Notes under the pieces: generated by a model
Database searches by the model: none
Seen by the model: the letters and a program-made list of their open reading frames with translations, nothing else
What the model was told of the DNA's origin: nothing
Position numbers and translations under genes: made by a program
Assembly: GCF_963975345.1 (NCBI RefSeq)
Contig: NZ_CAXBGE010000005.1
Span: 1-64,000, forward strand
Source of the DNA: Maricaulis sp963975345
GTDB lineage: Bacteria > Pseudomonadota > Alphaproteobacteria > Caulobacterales > Maricaulaceae
Length of the DNA: 64,000 nt
Direction of reading: 5' to 3'
In this document: in pieces, positions 8,248 through 16,376 of the stretch
Position numbering within the stretch: position 1 is the first letter of the stretch
Layout of the letters: the number at the start of each line of letters is the position of its first letter

Positions 8248-9436
8248 GGGCGACGACCCTCAGAGGCGAGACGGTGCTTTGCGGAGCATTGCCAGTAAAT
8301 CCACTAATCAGCCCGTCGACATCATCCGCTGCGCTGCGGGTGACCGCATCGGCAAGGTGGGCGTAGCGGTGAGTTGTCTGTGCCTGGGTATGGCCCAGCA
8401 GCTTGCCGATTGTGTGCAGGGAGTGTCCCGCCGCCGCTGCGAGCGAGGCGTAGGTGTGTCGCAGATCATGGATGCGAACTTCGTCGATGCCGGCCGATTT
8501 GCGGATGCGTCGCCACGGCTTTTGCAGGTCGGTCGCGTAGTGCCCGTCGACCTTGCCTGCAATGAGATAGGGGTTGCCCGGCAGGCGGGGCAGGGCGGCC
8601 AGCACGCCAAGCGCGGATTGGCTGAGCATGACGCGGCGCGGGCCGGTCTTGGCGTCCGGCAGGAGAAGGACATTTCGGTTTACCCATGACCATTTGGCTT
8701 TTTGAATTTCTGAAAGACGGCAGCCCGTCAGGAGCAGGAGCTTGAAGGCGCTGGCGACGTGCACCGTTTCGGTCCCGTCGAGCACGCCCTGATCGAGGAC
8801 GCGCCATAGCGTCTCGATCTCATCAGGGTCGAGATAGCGCTCGCGTTTGATCTCTTTGTATTTCTGGACATGGCGCGTCGGGTTCGATCCGTCTGGTCGC
8901 AACCCCCAGACCTCCGCCAGATTGAACATCTTGGAGAGCACGCCAAGGACGCGATTGGCCTGATAGGGTTTGTCACGCAATTCGTGATGGATCGCGGAAA
9001 CATCGGGCCGAGTGATATCCTGAATTCGCATCATGCCGATCTTGGGGCGAATGAAGATATCGCAGCATCGCTTGTATTCGCGCTGCGTCGATGGTTTGCA
9101 GCGCACCGGGACGTATTCGTCGATGAAGCGGTCGCATAGAGCGCCCATGTGCGGCGCGCGCCGGTCGCGGCGTTTCTGGCCGGACGGGTCTTGGCCATGC
9201 GCTACGCCGCCCAGCGTCTGCCGGGCCAGATCGCGCGCTTCGTCCGGCGTGATCACGCCGTGAACGCCCAAGCTCACCCGCTTGGTTCGCCCGCCGATGC
9301 GATATTGCACGGTGTAGGTCTTTCGCCCTTTTGGTGACACGCGCACGCCAAAGCCGGGAATTTGCACATCCCAGCAGAAATAATCCCGCTCGCTCGGTGT
9401 GAGCGCGTCGACGGAACGTTTCGTGATTTTTCCCAT
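8240..9436 (-). CDS. int: Tyrosine site-specific integrase (P4-type, DUF4102 N-terminus)
   Basis: This 398-aa integrase has the arm-binding DUF4102 domain at the N-terminus (VQIPGFGVRVSPKGRKTYTV and GVHGVITPDEARDLARQTL), a core-binding SAM-like domain (about 95-180) and a catalytic domain with R in LLLTGCRLSEIQKAKW, HDLRHTYASLAAAAGH (HxxR), GHTQAQTTHRYAHL (H and the nucleophile Tyr). All catalytic residues are present. It is transcribed away from attR, 165 bp from it. With the tRNA repeats it accounts for integration into the initiator tRNA anticodon loop. The 23-bp repeat at 9448-9470 lies directly upstream of its start, so integrase or AlpA binding there could also control its promoter. Confidence 0.95.
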   Translation of the reverse strand: MGKITKRSVDALTPSERDYFCWDVQIPGFGVRVSPKGRKTYTVQYRIGGRTKRVSLGVHGVITPDEARDLARQTLGGVAHGQDPSGQKRRDRRAPHMGALCDRFIDEYVPVRCKPSTQREYKRCCDIFIRPKIGMMRIQDITRPDVSAIHHELRDKPYQANRVLGVLSKMFNLAEVWGLRPDGSNPTRHVQKYKEIKRERYLDPDEIETLWRVLDQGVLDGTETVHVASAFKLLLLTGCRLSEIQKAKWSWVNRNVLLLPDAKTGPRRVMLSQSALGVLAALPRLPGNPYLIAGKVDGHYATDLQKPWRRIRKSAGIDEVRIHDLRHTYASLAAAAGHSLHTIGKLLGHTQAQTTHRYAHLADAVTRSAADDVDGLISGFTGNAPQSTVSPLRVVAHE

Positions 9437-9447
9437 GGTCGATTCCG

Positions 9448-9470
9448 ATTTGGAAGCATATTGGAAGCAG
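9448..9470 (+). repeat. Right copy of 23-bp arm-type repeat
   Basis: It is identical to 2175-2197 and in the same orientation, 12 bp upstream of the integrase start codon and 130 bp inside attR. Confidence 0.7.
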
Positions 9471-9600
9471 TTGGCAGCGCTTCACGGTGTCGGCACGGTG
9501 ACGTCTGGAGTCGCAAGGGTCAAGGCAAATAATTGAAAACGTGTGATAAATGGCGCTGCAGCGTCGACCCGTGACAACGCGTGACAAGCCCGGACTGTCT

Positions 9601-9645
9601 CTCATAACCTGAAGGTCATAGGTTCAAATCCTATCCCCGCACCCA
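9601..9645 (+). repeat. attR: 45-bp direct repeat of the tRNA 3' half
   Basis: It is identical to 2064-2108 but not preceded by a tRNA 5' half. This is the displaced original tRNA end. Confidence 0.92.
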
Positions 9646-9653
9646 AAGAAAAG

Positions 9654-9684
9654 CCCGCCCGGTCAATGACCTGGCGGGTTTTTT
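9654..9684 (+). terminator. Original tRNA-fMet terminator, now separated from the tRNA
   Basis: The stem CCCGCC/GGCGGG with an inner GGTC-AAT-GACC is followed by TTTTTT. It shares the lower stem, AAT loop and T-rich tail with 2117-2147, but the inner stem differs on both strands, so pairing is kept. Confidence 0.85.
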
Positions 9685-9720
9685 GTTTTTGGGTTGGGTC
9701 ATGTTCCCAGGCGCAGCCCG

Positions 9721-10002
9721 CTAAACCTCAGCGTCGAGCTTCTCGCGCTGAATCTTGGCCTTGGTTCGTAGATAGTCTATCAGGCCAACCCCGACTGTCA
9801 GGACTGCGACCACGAGCAGGAGCGCTCCGATCCAAGCATAGATCGATTGGGCCTCGGTGAAATGCAGCAAGCCCAGGCCGGTGACAGCCAGGCCCAGCGC
9901 GGTCTTGATGTAGGAAAGCAGGGTTCTTCGGTTGGCGAGTTCGGTGCGCAGAAGCGCCAGTTGAACGCCGTCTATTTCGCGTTTTTGTTTCAAGCTCGTC
10001 AT
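9721..10002 (-). CDS. DUF202 family membrane protein
   Basis: The 93-aa protein has the DUF202 pattern: a polar N-terminus with LALLRTELANRRTLLSYIKT, then hydrophobic segments ALGLAVTGLGLLHF and WIGALLLVVAVLTVGVGLI, and a basic tail LRTKAKIQREK. The family is small, inner-membrane and of unknown role (YidH-like). It is the first chromosomal gene right of the element. Two clear membrane helices are visible, one fewer than in many relatives. Confidence 0.75.
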   Translation of the reverse strand: MTSLKQKREIDGVQLALLRTELANRRTLLSYIKTALGLAVTGLGLLHFTEAQSIYAWIGALLLVVAVLTVGVGLIDYLRTKAKIQREKLDAEV

Positions 10003-10134
10003 GAGTGACCTGTGGGGCTGGCAGGAGTTTCGATGAGCGATACGCCTGGTTCACGGAACCGTCACTCAGCTGCGGTGAATACCATCTCGCGCCGATGTTT
10101 TCCATGACCGCCCTCCGAAGGAGACCGCCAGACG

Positions 10135-10974
10135 CTAGGCGCTCAAATGCTTGGCGTGGAAGCGCACATGCTCCTCGACGAAGCTCGCGATGAAATAATA
10201 GCTGTGATCATAGCCTTCACGGCGATTGAGCTGGAGCGGATACCCACTCGCCTTGGCCGCCGCTTCTAGCGTTTCCGGTTGCAATTGCTCTTCGAGGAAC
10301 TGGTCTGCCTCGCCCTGGTCGACCAGCGCCGGAACAGCGCCGGTGGCTTTGCGCATCAACAGGCTGGCATCGTATTGGGCCCAGCTTGAGGGGCTTTTGC
10401 CGAGATAGGCGCTGAAGGCTTTTTGTCCCCAAGGTGCGTTGACCGGATTGCTGATCGGGCTGAAGGCCGAGACGGATTGGAAACGATCCGGGTTGCGCAG
10501 CGCCAAGACCAGAGCGCCGTGCCCGCCCATCGAGTGACCAAAGATCGAGCGCTTGTCGCTGACCGGGAAGGTGGCTTCGACCAGCTCCGGCAGCTCGCGG
10601 AGCACATAATCATACATCTGGTAATGACGATTCCACGGTGCCTGGGTCGCGTTGACATAAAATCCCGCGCCCTGGCCGAGATCATAAGCCTCATCATCGG
10701 CGACATCACTGCCGCGCGGGCTGGTGTCGGGGGCGATAATGGCGACGCCAAGCTCGGCGGCGATGCGCTGGGCGCCGGCTTTCTGGATGAAGTTCTCGTC
10801 AGTGCAGGTCAGGCCGGACAGCCAGTAGAGGACGGGGACTTTTTGTCCGTTCGCGGTCTGTGGCGGCAGGTAGATCGCGAACCGCATATCGCAATTCAAC
10901 GTCGAAGAATGATGGCTGTAATGCTTGGTCCAGCCGCCAAAGCTCTTGTTTGAGCTCGTAATTTCCAGTGACAT
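10135..10974 (-). CDS. fghA: S-formylglutathione hydrolase
   Basis: The 279-aa alpha/beta hydrolase carries the nucleophile elbow GHSMGGHGAL (Ser near 147), a DQGEADQFLE block with the acid Asp, and the catalytic His in YDHSYYFI. Length and the early PVLYWLSGLTCTDENFIQ motif are typical of esterase D/FghA. It hydrolyses S-formylglutathione to formate and glutathione, the second step of glutathione-dependent formaldehyde oxidation. It lies 50 bp downstream of adhC on the same strand, so both steps are one operon. Confidence 0.96.
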   Translation of the reverse strand: MSLEITSSNKSFGGWTKHYSHHSSTLNCDMRFAIYLPPQTANGQKVPVLYWLSGLTCTDENFIQKAGAQRIAAELGVAIIAPDTSPRGSDVADDEAYDLGQGAGFYVNATQAPWNRHYQMYDYVLRELPELVEATFPVSDKRSIFGHSMGGHGALVLALRNPDRFQSVSAFSPISNPVNAPWGQKAFSAYLGKSPSSWAQYDASLLMRKATGAVPALVDQGEADQFLEEQLQPETLEAAAKASGYPLQLNRREGYDHSYYFIASFVEEHVRFHAKHLSA

Positions 10975-11024
10975 GCTGCACCCTTCCCAAGGTAATGCCG
11001 TTTCAGCGCGACCGTCTTGCGGGC

Positions 11025-12152
11025 CTATTTGTCGAAGTGAATGACGGAGCGAATGCTCTTGCCGGCATGCATCAGTTCGAAGGCTTCATTGATGTCATCA
11101 AGGCCCATGGTGTGGGTGATGAAGTCATTGAGCTGGAATTCGCCCTTCATGTAGCGCTCGACATAATCAGGCAGTTCGGAACGGCCTTTGACGCCGCCGA
11201 AAGCCGAGCCGCGCCAGACGCGGCCGGTGACCAGCTGGAAGGGCCGGGTCGAGATCTCTTGGCCGGCACCGGCGACGCCGATGATCACCGATTCACCCCA
11301 GCCCTTGTGGCAACATTCCAGCGCCGAGCGCATCACATTGACGTTGCCGATGCATTCAAACGAATAGTCGACGCCGCCATCGGTCAGCTCAACGATCACG
11401 TCCTGGATGGGCCGGTCGTAATTCTTCGGATTGATGAAGTCGGTCGCGCCGAGCTTGCGGGCGAGGTCGAACTTGCTCTCATTGATATCGATCACAATGA
11501 TCCGGCTGGCCTTGGCCATCGTCGCGCCGATCACGGCTGACAGGCCAATTCCGCCCATGCCGAAAATGGCAACGGTGGCGCCTTCTTCGACCTTGGCGGT
11601 GTTCATCACTGCACCCATCCCGGTGGTAACGCCGCAGCCGAGCAGGCAGACTTCTTTGAGCGGTGCTTCCGGGTTGATCTTCGCCAGCGAGATTTCCGGC
11701 AGGACGGTGTATTCGGAGAAGGTCGAGCAGCCCATATAATGGAAGATCGGCTTGCCATCCTTGAAGAAGCGCGTCGTGCCGTCCGGCATCAGGCCCTTGC
11801 CCTGGGTCTCGCGGATTTTCTGGCACAGATTGGTTTTGCCCGATTTGCAGAACTTACACTCACCGCACTCCGGCGTGTAAAGCGGGATCACATGGTCGCC
11901 GACGGCAACACTGGTGACGCCTTCGCCGATCGATTCAACGATGCCGCCGCCTTCATGGCCGAGTACGACGGGGAAGATGCCTTCCGGATCGTCACCCGAC
12001 AGGGTGAAGGCGTCGGTATGGCACACGCCTGTGGCGATGATGCGGACGCGCACTTCACCGGCTTGTGGCGGCATGACGTCGATTTCTTCAATCGAGAGCG
12101 GTTGGTTCACGGCCCAAGCGACAGCGGCCTTGGATTTGATCATGTCGGTCAT
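11025..12152 (-). CDS. adhC: S-(hydroxymethyl)glutathione dehydrogenase / class III alcohol dehydrogenase
   Basis: The 375-aa zinc-dependent medium-chain dehydrogenase has the catalytic-zinc Cys and His in GVCHTDAFTLSG and LGHEGGGIVESIGEGV, four structural-zinc cysteines in PECGECKFCKSGKTNLC, and the Rossmann motif FGMGGIGLSAVIGA. Length matches class III ADH. It oxidises S-hydroxymethylglutathione to S-formylglutathione using NAD, detoxifying formaldehyde. fghA follows, and a divergent LysR gene faces it across 145 bp, which probably contains both promoters and the regulator site. Confidence 0.97.
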   Translation of the reverse strand: MTDMIKSKAAVAWAVNQPLSIEEIDVMPPQAGEVRVRIIATGVCHTDAFTLSGDDPEGIFPVVLGHEGGGIVESIGEGVTSVAVGDHVIPLYTPECGECKFCKSGKTNLCQKIRETQGKGLMPDGTTRFFKDGKPIFHYMGCSTFSEYTVLPEISLAKINPEAPLKEVCLLGCGVTTGMGAVMNTAKVEEGATVAIFGMGGIGLSAVIGATMAKASRIIVIDINESKFDLARKLGATDFINPKNYDRPIQDVIVELTDGGVDYSFECIGNVNVMRSALECCHKGWGESVIIGVAGAGQEISTRPFQLVTGRVWRGSAFGGVKGRSELPDYVERYMKGEFQLNDFITHTMGLDDINEAFELMHAGKSIRSVIHFDK

Positions 12153-12297
12153 CGCGGTCTCGCTTTGCTTCAGATTGGTTGGCGTGCCGCTTGTGCAGCG
12201 GATGATGGGACGGGTTTACACTATTCCTGACCCGGCATAATCATGATTTTCTGTAATTCAGTATTGCGTCACGGTAACAATTAGGTGGCGCCCGGCA

Positions 12298-13182
12298 ATG
12301 AGCGAGGCGTCGATGTCCAACTGGGAAGGTGTCAGTGAATTCGTCGCCGTCGCGGAGGCCGAGAGCTTCACCGCCGCCGCCAAGCGGTTGGGTATATCCA
12401 CGGCGCAGGTCAGCCGCCAGGTCGGGGCGCTCGAGGCGCGGCTGGCGGTCAAACTCTTCTATCGCACGACGCGAAAAGTCACGATCACCGATACCGGCCA
12501 GATTTATTACATCCATTGCCGCCAGGTGCTCGATGGCTTGGCCGAGGCTGAACGTGCGATCTCGGATCTGCACCAGACGCCCAAGGGCCGGCTCAATCTG
12601 ACCGCGCCCGTCACCTATGGCGAGAACCGGATCGCTCCGTTGGTCAATGATTTTGTCGCCCGCTATCCGGTGTTGGATGTCAATTTAAACCTGACCAATC
12701 AAATGCTTGATCTGGTCGCGGAAGGTTATGATCTGGCGATCCGGCTGGGTCAGCTCGAAGACAGCAGCATGATGGCCAAGCGCTTGGCCAGCCGCGCGCA
12801 TCATGTTTGCGCCTCGCCGGGCTATCTGGCCGTCCATGGCGCGCCACATACGCTTTCCGAGCTGGACCGGCATAATTGCCTGCAAGGTACAGCCGGCAAT
12901 TGGCGGTTTCAGGAAGGTGGCAAAGTGCGCCATATCCGCGTCACCGGAAACCTGCGTTGCAATAGCGGCTCGTCGCTGGTCGACGCTGCCCGCAAAGGCA
13001 TCGGGATCATTCAGCTGCCCGATTATTATGTCGACGCCGAACTGCGCTCCGGCCGGCTGGTCTCCATGCTCGACGCCTATCGCGCGCCCGATGATGGCAT
13101 CTGGGCGATCTATCCCCACAACCGTCATTTATCGCCCAAAGTGCGCCTGCTGATTGACCATCTTGGCGAAGCTCTCGGTTGA
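12298..13182 (+). CDS. LysR-family regulator (probable regulator of adhC-fghA)
   Basis: The 294-aa protein has an N-terminal winged helix (about 8-65: FVAVAEAESFTAAAKRLGIS, TAQVSRQVGALEARLAVKLF, YRTTRKVTITDTG) and a periplasmic-binding-like effector domain from about 95 onward (LNLTAPVTYGENRIAPLVND). An in-frame ATG at 12313 with GAGG upstream is an alternative start. Divergent placement next to adhC-fghA suggests control of formaldehyde oxidation, as seen for many LysR regulators; the effector is unknown. Confidence 0.88.
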   Translation: MSEASMSNWEGVSEFVAVAEAESFTAAAKRLGISTAQVSRQVGALEARLAVKLFYRTTRKVTITDTGQIYYIHCRQVLDGLAEAERAISDLHQTPKGRLNLTAPVTYGENRIAPLVNDFVARYPVLDVNLNLTNQMLDLVAEGYDLAIRLGQLEDSSMMAKRLASRAHHVCASPGYLAVHGAPHTLSELDRHNCLQGTAGNWRFQEGGKVRHIRVTGNLRCNSGSSLVDAARKGIGIIQLPDYYVDAELRSGRLVSMLDAYRAPDDGIWAIYPHNRHLSPKVRLLIDHLGEALG

Positions 13183-13271
13183 ACCGGGCGCGCCGCGATC
13201 AAACGTGCTGGCTTGATTTCCCCGTTTGAAGGCCCATCTCAAAGCCTGATTGGAGTTTTGACCGAGGTAGA

Positions 13272-13538
13272 ATGATGGCCGGCGGATGGACCCGAGACGG
13301 GGCGGTACAGGATCAGATCGACGACTCGATCTCGGATGAGGTGATGCACGCGCGCAGCAAGCTGCCGACGGGTGAGAGTGCCGAATTCTGTGTCGAATGC
13401 GGCGATGAAATCCCCGAACGCCGGCGCTTGGCCATTCCCGGCGTCAAAACCTGTATTCTCTGCCAGTCAGAGCGCGACGGCCAACGCGCCGCCTCCGGCG
13501 TCAATCGCCGCGGCAGCAAGGACAGCCAGCTGCGGTAG
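13272..13538 (+). CDS. DksA/TraR-type C4 zinc-finger protein
   Basis: The 88-aa protein holds a four-cysteine finger, CVECGDEIPERRRLAIPG followed by TCILCQ, typical of the short TraR/YbiI branch of the DksA family. TraR-like proteins enter the RNA polymerase secondary channel and mimic DksA plus ppGpp. The N-terminal helix is short and contains acidic residues (DQIDDSISDEV) as needed at the catalytic centre. It stands alone. In-frame ATG codons at 13272 and 13275 are both possible. Confidence 0.85.
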   Translation: MMAGGWTRDGAVQDQIDDSISDEVMHARSKLPTGESAEFCVECGDEIPERRRLAIPGVKTCILCQSERDGQRAASGVNRRGSKDSQLR

Positions 13539-13562
13539 GCGGAAGCGGGACGTGCACCGGTT

Positions 13563-14063
13563 TCAAACTGGACCCTGTCCCGGGTGATCTGTCACCTCCA
13601 CCATCCCCAACCTTGCATAAAATCCCGCCGCCCCGGACGGATTATCTGCGGCCACTTTCAGGTCGACCTCGAAAATGCCGCGCGCCTGGAAGGTGCGGAA
13701 AATCTTCTGCATCAGTGCCCGGCCCAGACCGTGGCGGCGCCGGGCGGGCGCGACGGCGATGTCCTTGATATAGCCCAAGCTCCAACATTGGGCGAAGCCG
13801 GCGAGTTCGCCGCTGGCTGCGTCCAGGGCGACGAAGCAGAGATCGGGGCGGTATTCCGGATCGGCGCTCAAGGCTGGCCACCAGTCCTCGAAGGCGAGCA
13901 CATCACCGCCGCCCGGTGCATAGGCGTCATTGAGCAGAGCGCGCGCAGCACGGCCATGGTGCAGCGGGTCGAAGGTGGCGGCCTCGATCCCGACCGGCCA
14001 GCGCGGCACGTAATCTGCGGCCGGATCGATGCGTTTGCGCAGATGAATGGCGGTTCGGAGCAA
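13563..14063 (-). CDS. GNAT family N-acetyltransferase
   Basis: The 166-aa protein has a GNAT fold: LCFVALDAASGELAGFAQ (beta strand pair), GYIKDIAVAPARRRHGLGRA (motif A, acetyl-CoA pyrophosphate loop RRRHGLG), and ADNPSGAAGFYARLGM (motif B). The substrate is unknown. It is downstream of thrC on the same strand by 76 bp and may be co-transcribed with the thr operon. Confidence 0.85.
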   Translation of the reverse strand: MLRTAIHLRKRIDPAADYVPRWPVGIEAATFDPLHHGRAARALLNDAYAPGGGDVLAFEDWWPALSADPEYRPDLCFVALDAASGELAGFAQCWSLGYIKDIAVAPARRRHGLGRALMQKIFRTFQARGIFEVDLKVAADNPSGAAGFYARLGMVEVTDHPGQGPV

Positions 14064-14139
14064 GAGCTGGCCTTTGTGGTGAGCCGGGATGCTACAGGCT
14101 TGGCCCAGCGGGTCAATTTTCGCAGCCGCCTGGCGCTGG

Positions 14140-15432
14140 TCACGCGCTGCAGCCGGCGTCCAGTTGTGCCGTCAACGCTTCGAGACTGGGCGCGATGTCG
14201 GTGACATGCACCGGCCGTTCCAGCACTTGCGCGAGGTTGCGCGGTGCGAACAGGGTCTGACCGGTCAGGGGCTCGACGACGTCGGCGAATTTATAGGGAT
14301 GCGCCGTCGCGGCGGCGATCCAGGGCCGATTCTCGCGCTGGCGCTGGCCCATGCGCGCATGCGCCTCCAGCGCCGTCGCTGTGTGCGGGCAGGCGATATA
14401 GCCGCTGTGCTGCCAGGTCTGCGCGATGCGCGCCCTGATGGCGGCGTCATCGACCCGCACCACATCCTCGACCAGATGCTCGCCAAAGCCCACCAAACGT
14501 TCGAAATTGCTCGGCGCGCCGACATCCATCGCATTGGCCAGCGTCGCGATCGACTGGCGCGCTGTGTATTGGCCGCTGGCGTACCAGTCGGACAGGGTCG
14601 CATTGGCGTTGGTCGCGAGCACAATCGGTCCGATTGGCAGACCGCAGGCGCGCGCCAGCATGGCCGCAAAACCATTGCCCAGATTGCCGGTCGGTATGAT
14701 CAGGCCGGGCTTGGTCCCGGTGCGATTAAAGACCTCAAGGCTGGCTTGGGCCCAATAGGCCATTTGCGGCAGCAGGCGTCCGATACTGATTGAATTGGCC
14801 GAAGTCAGCCCATGGCGGGCGCTGAGGCCGGTGTCGGAGAAGGCGGTTTTGACGAGGCGCTGGCAGGCATCGAAATCAGCGTTCACCCGCAGAGCCGTCA
14901 CCGGTTCGCGCCAGCAGCACAGCTGCCTTTCCTGGAAAGCCGATATCCGTCCCTTCGGGAACAGGATCACCGCGCGGGCATGGCGCGCGCCCTCGGCGGC
15001 ACAACCAACTGCACCGCCGGTATCGCCCGAGGTCGCCGCGAGGACTGTGATCGGGTCATCGGCCCTGGCGATCACATCGAAGGCGCGAAACAGGAAGCGG
15101 GCACCGAAATCCTTGAAGGCACCGGTCGGCCCGTGAAACAATTCCAGCACCTGCAGGGCGGGTTGATCCGGGTCGGGCGTCACCAGCGGCACAGAGAAAT
15201 CAAACGCCGAAGCGCAGATTCCCGCCAGCCCGTCCGACAATGGTGAACCGGCGAAGAAGGGCGTCAGCAGGCGGTGGGCCAGCGTGCCGAGATCAGGGTC
15301 GCTGGCGAAATCACCCGGCTCGAAGTGCGGCAGGGCCTCGGGCAGATAGAGCCCGCCATCCGGCGCGACGCCAGCGCGCAGGGCCTGGTCGGCAGTGACC
15401 AGTGGTGCCTCGTCGCGTGTGCTGCGATACAT
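14140..15432 (-). CDS. thrC: Threonine synthase
   Basis: The 430-aa PLP enzyme has the N-terminal YRSTRDEAPLVTADQALRAG, typical of threonine synthases, the PLP-lysine motif HGPTGAFKDFGARFL near 105-119, and the phosphate-binding TSGDTGGA. It converts O-phosphohomoserine to threonine. The frame stays open well upstream, but ATG at 15432 overlaps the thrB stop (TGATG), so this is the true start. It is the last enzyme of the thrABC operon. Confidence 0.95.
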   Translation of the reverse strand: MYRSTRDEAPLVTADQALRAGVAPDGGLYLPEALPHFEPGDFASDPDLGTLAHRLLTPFFAGSPLSDGLAGICASAFDFSVPLVTPDPDQPALQVLELFHGPTGAFKDFGARFLFRAFDVIARADDPITVLAATSGDTGGAVGCAAEGARHARAVILFPKGRISAFQERQLCCWREPVTALRVNADFDACQRLVKTAFSDTGLSARHGLTSANSISIGRLLPQMAYWAQASLEVFNRTGTKPGLIIPTGNLGNGFAAMLARACGLPIGPIVLATNANATLSDWYASGQYTARQSIATLANAMDVGAPSNFERLVGFGEHLVEDVVRVDDAAIRARIAQTWQHSGYIACPHTATALEAHARMGQRQRENRPWIAAATAHPYKFADVVEPLTGQTLFAPRNLAQVLERPVHVTDIAPSLEALTAQLDAGCSA

Positions 15433-16376
15433 CACGACACCGCCTCCAGCCGCAAACCATCCGAGATCAGGGGCGCATGATAGGGCGTCGCAGCACAATC
15501 TGCTGCGGCAAAGGCGGCCGCCATCGCCGCGCGGCAAGCCTCTGCCTGCGCATCCGGAACCCAGGCAAACACCGACGGGCCCGAGCCGGAGAAGGAACAG
15601 CCGAGCGCGCCGGCGGCGAGAGCGGCTGCTTGCACCGAAGTCAGTTCGGGCAGGAGCGGCAGGCGTTGTGGCTCGATAAAGACATCGCGCAGCCCGGCGG
15701 CGATCAGCTCGAGATCGTGGCTGGCACAACCGGCCACGAAGCTGGCGATGTTGCGGGCATGCTCGACGGCGATGTCTTTGGCGATGCTGTCGGAGAGGAG
15801 TTTGCGGGCGTCTTGGGTCTCGATTTTGCGGTCGGGATGAAACAGGATGCAGGCAATGCCGGCCGGCAAAGGCAGGCGCCGGATCAGCGGCGGGTCGAGC
15901 CGGGCCGCGATTACCAGCCCGCCCAGCAGGGCGGCCATCACATTGTCCCAAGGCGGTGGATCGGCCGAGACCCGCTCGCCCTGCATCGCCGGCAGCAGAA
16001 GATCGAGCGTCTCAAACGGCGTGACCAGCAAAGCATTGACCGCACCGGCTGCCGCGACCGCAGAGGCCGCCGAGCCGCCCATGCCGGCGCTCAGCGGCAC
16101 GCCCTTGTCGATATCGATGCGGACGCCGAATGGGGCGCCAGCCGCGTCGAGCACAGCCTTCGCAGCGGCGAGGGCGCAATTGCGCTCCACTTCGGCTGGC
16201 AGGCTGTCGACCAGGCCGGAAACCGTGCCCAACCGGACGCCGGGTTCAGTCGTCCGATGCGCGGTGACGCTGTCACGCACGGCATCGAAGGCGAGGCCAA
16301 GCACGTCGAAGCCGACGCCGACATTGCCGATACTGGCCGGCGCCGAAGCGCGGGCCGAACTGGGAGCCGATGTCAT
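15432..16376 (-). CDS. thrB: Homoserine kinase (GHMP family)
   Basis: The 314-aa GHMP kinase has the N-terminal ASAPASIGNVGVGFDVLG, the ATP loop KGVPLSAGMGGSAASAVA (near 90-107), and the C-terminal LGCSFSGSGPSVFAW. It phosphorylates homoserine with ATP. The ATG at 16376 overlaps the thrA stop by 4 bp (ATGA), which is preferred to an upstream ATG inside thrA. This is the GHMP-type ThrB rather than the APH-type found in many other alphaproteobacteria, consistent with a ThrABC operon resembling that of gammaproteobacteria. Confidence 0.94.
   Translation of the reverse strand: MTSAPSSARASAPASIGNVGVGFDVLGLAFDAVRDSVTAHRTTEPGVRLGTVSGLVDSLPAEVERNCALAAAKAVLDAAGAPFGVRIDIDKGVPLSAGMGGSAASAVAAAGAVNALLVTPFETLDLLLPAMQGERVSADPPPWDNVMAALLGGLVIAARLDPPLIRRLPLPAGIACILFHPDRKIETQDARKLLSDSIAKDIAVEHARNIASFVAGCASHDLELIAAGLRDVFIEPQRLPLLPELTSVQAAALAAGALGCSFSGSGPSVFAWVPDAQAEACRAAMAAAFAAADCAATPYHAPLISDGLRLEAVS

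Noticed and set aside
15433..15951. Long upstream extension of thrC
   Set aside because: It is the out-of-frame shadow of thrB; the TGATG junction fixes the true start.
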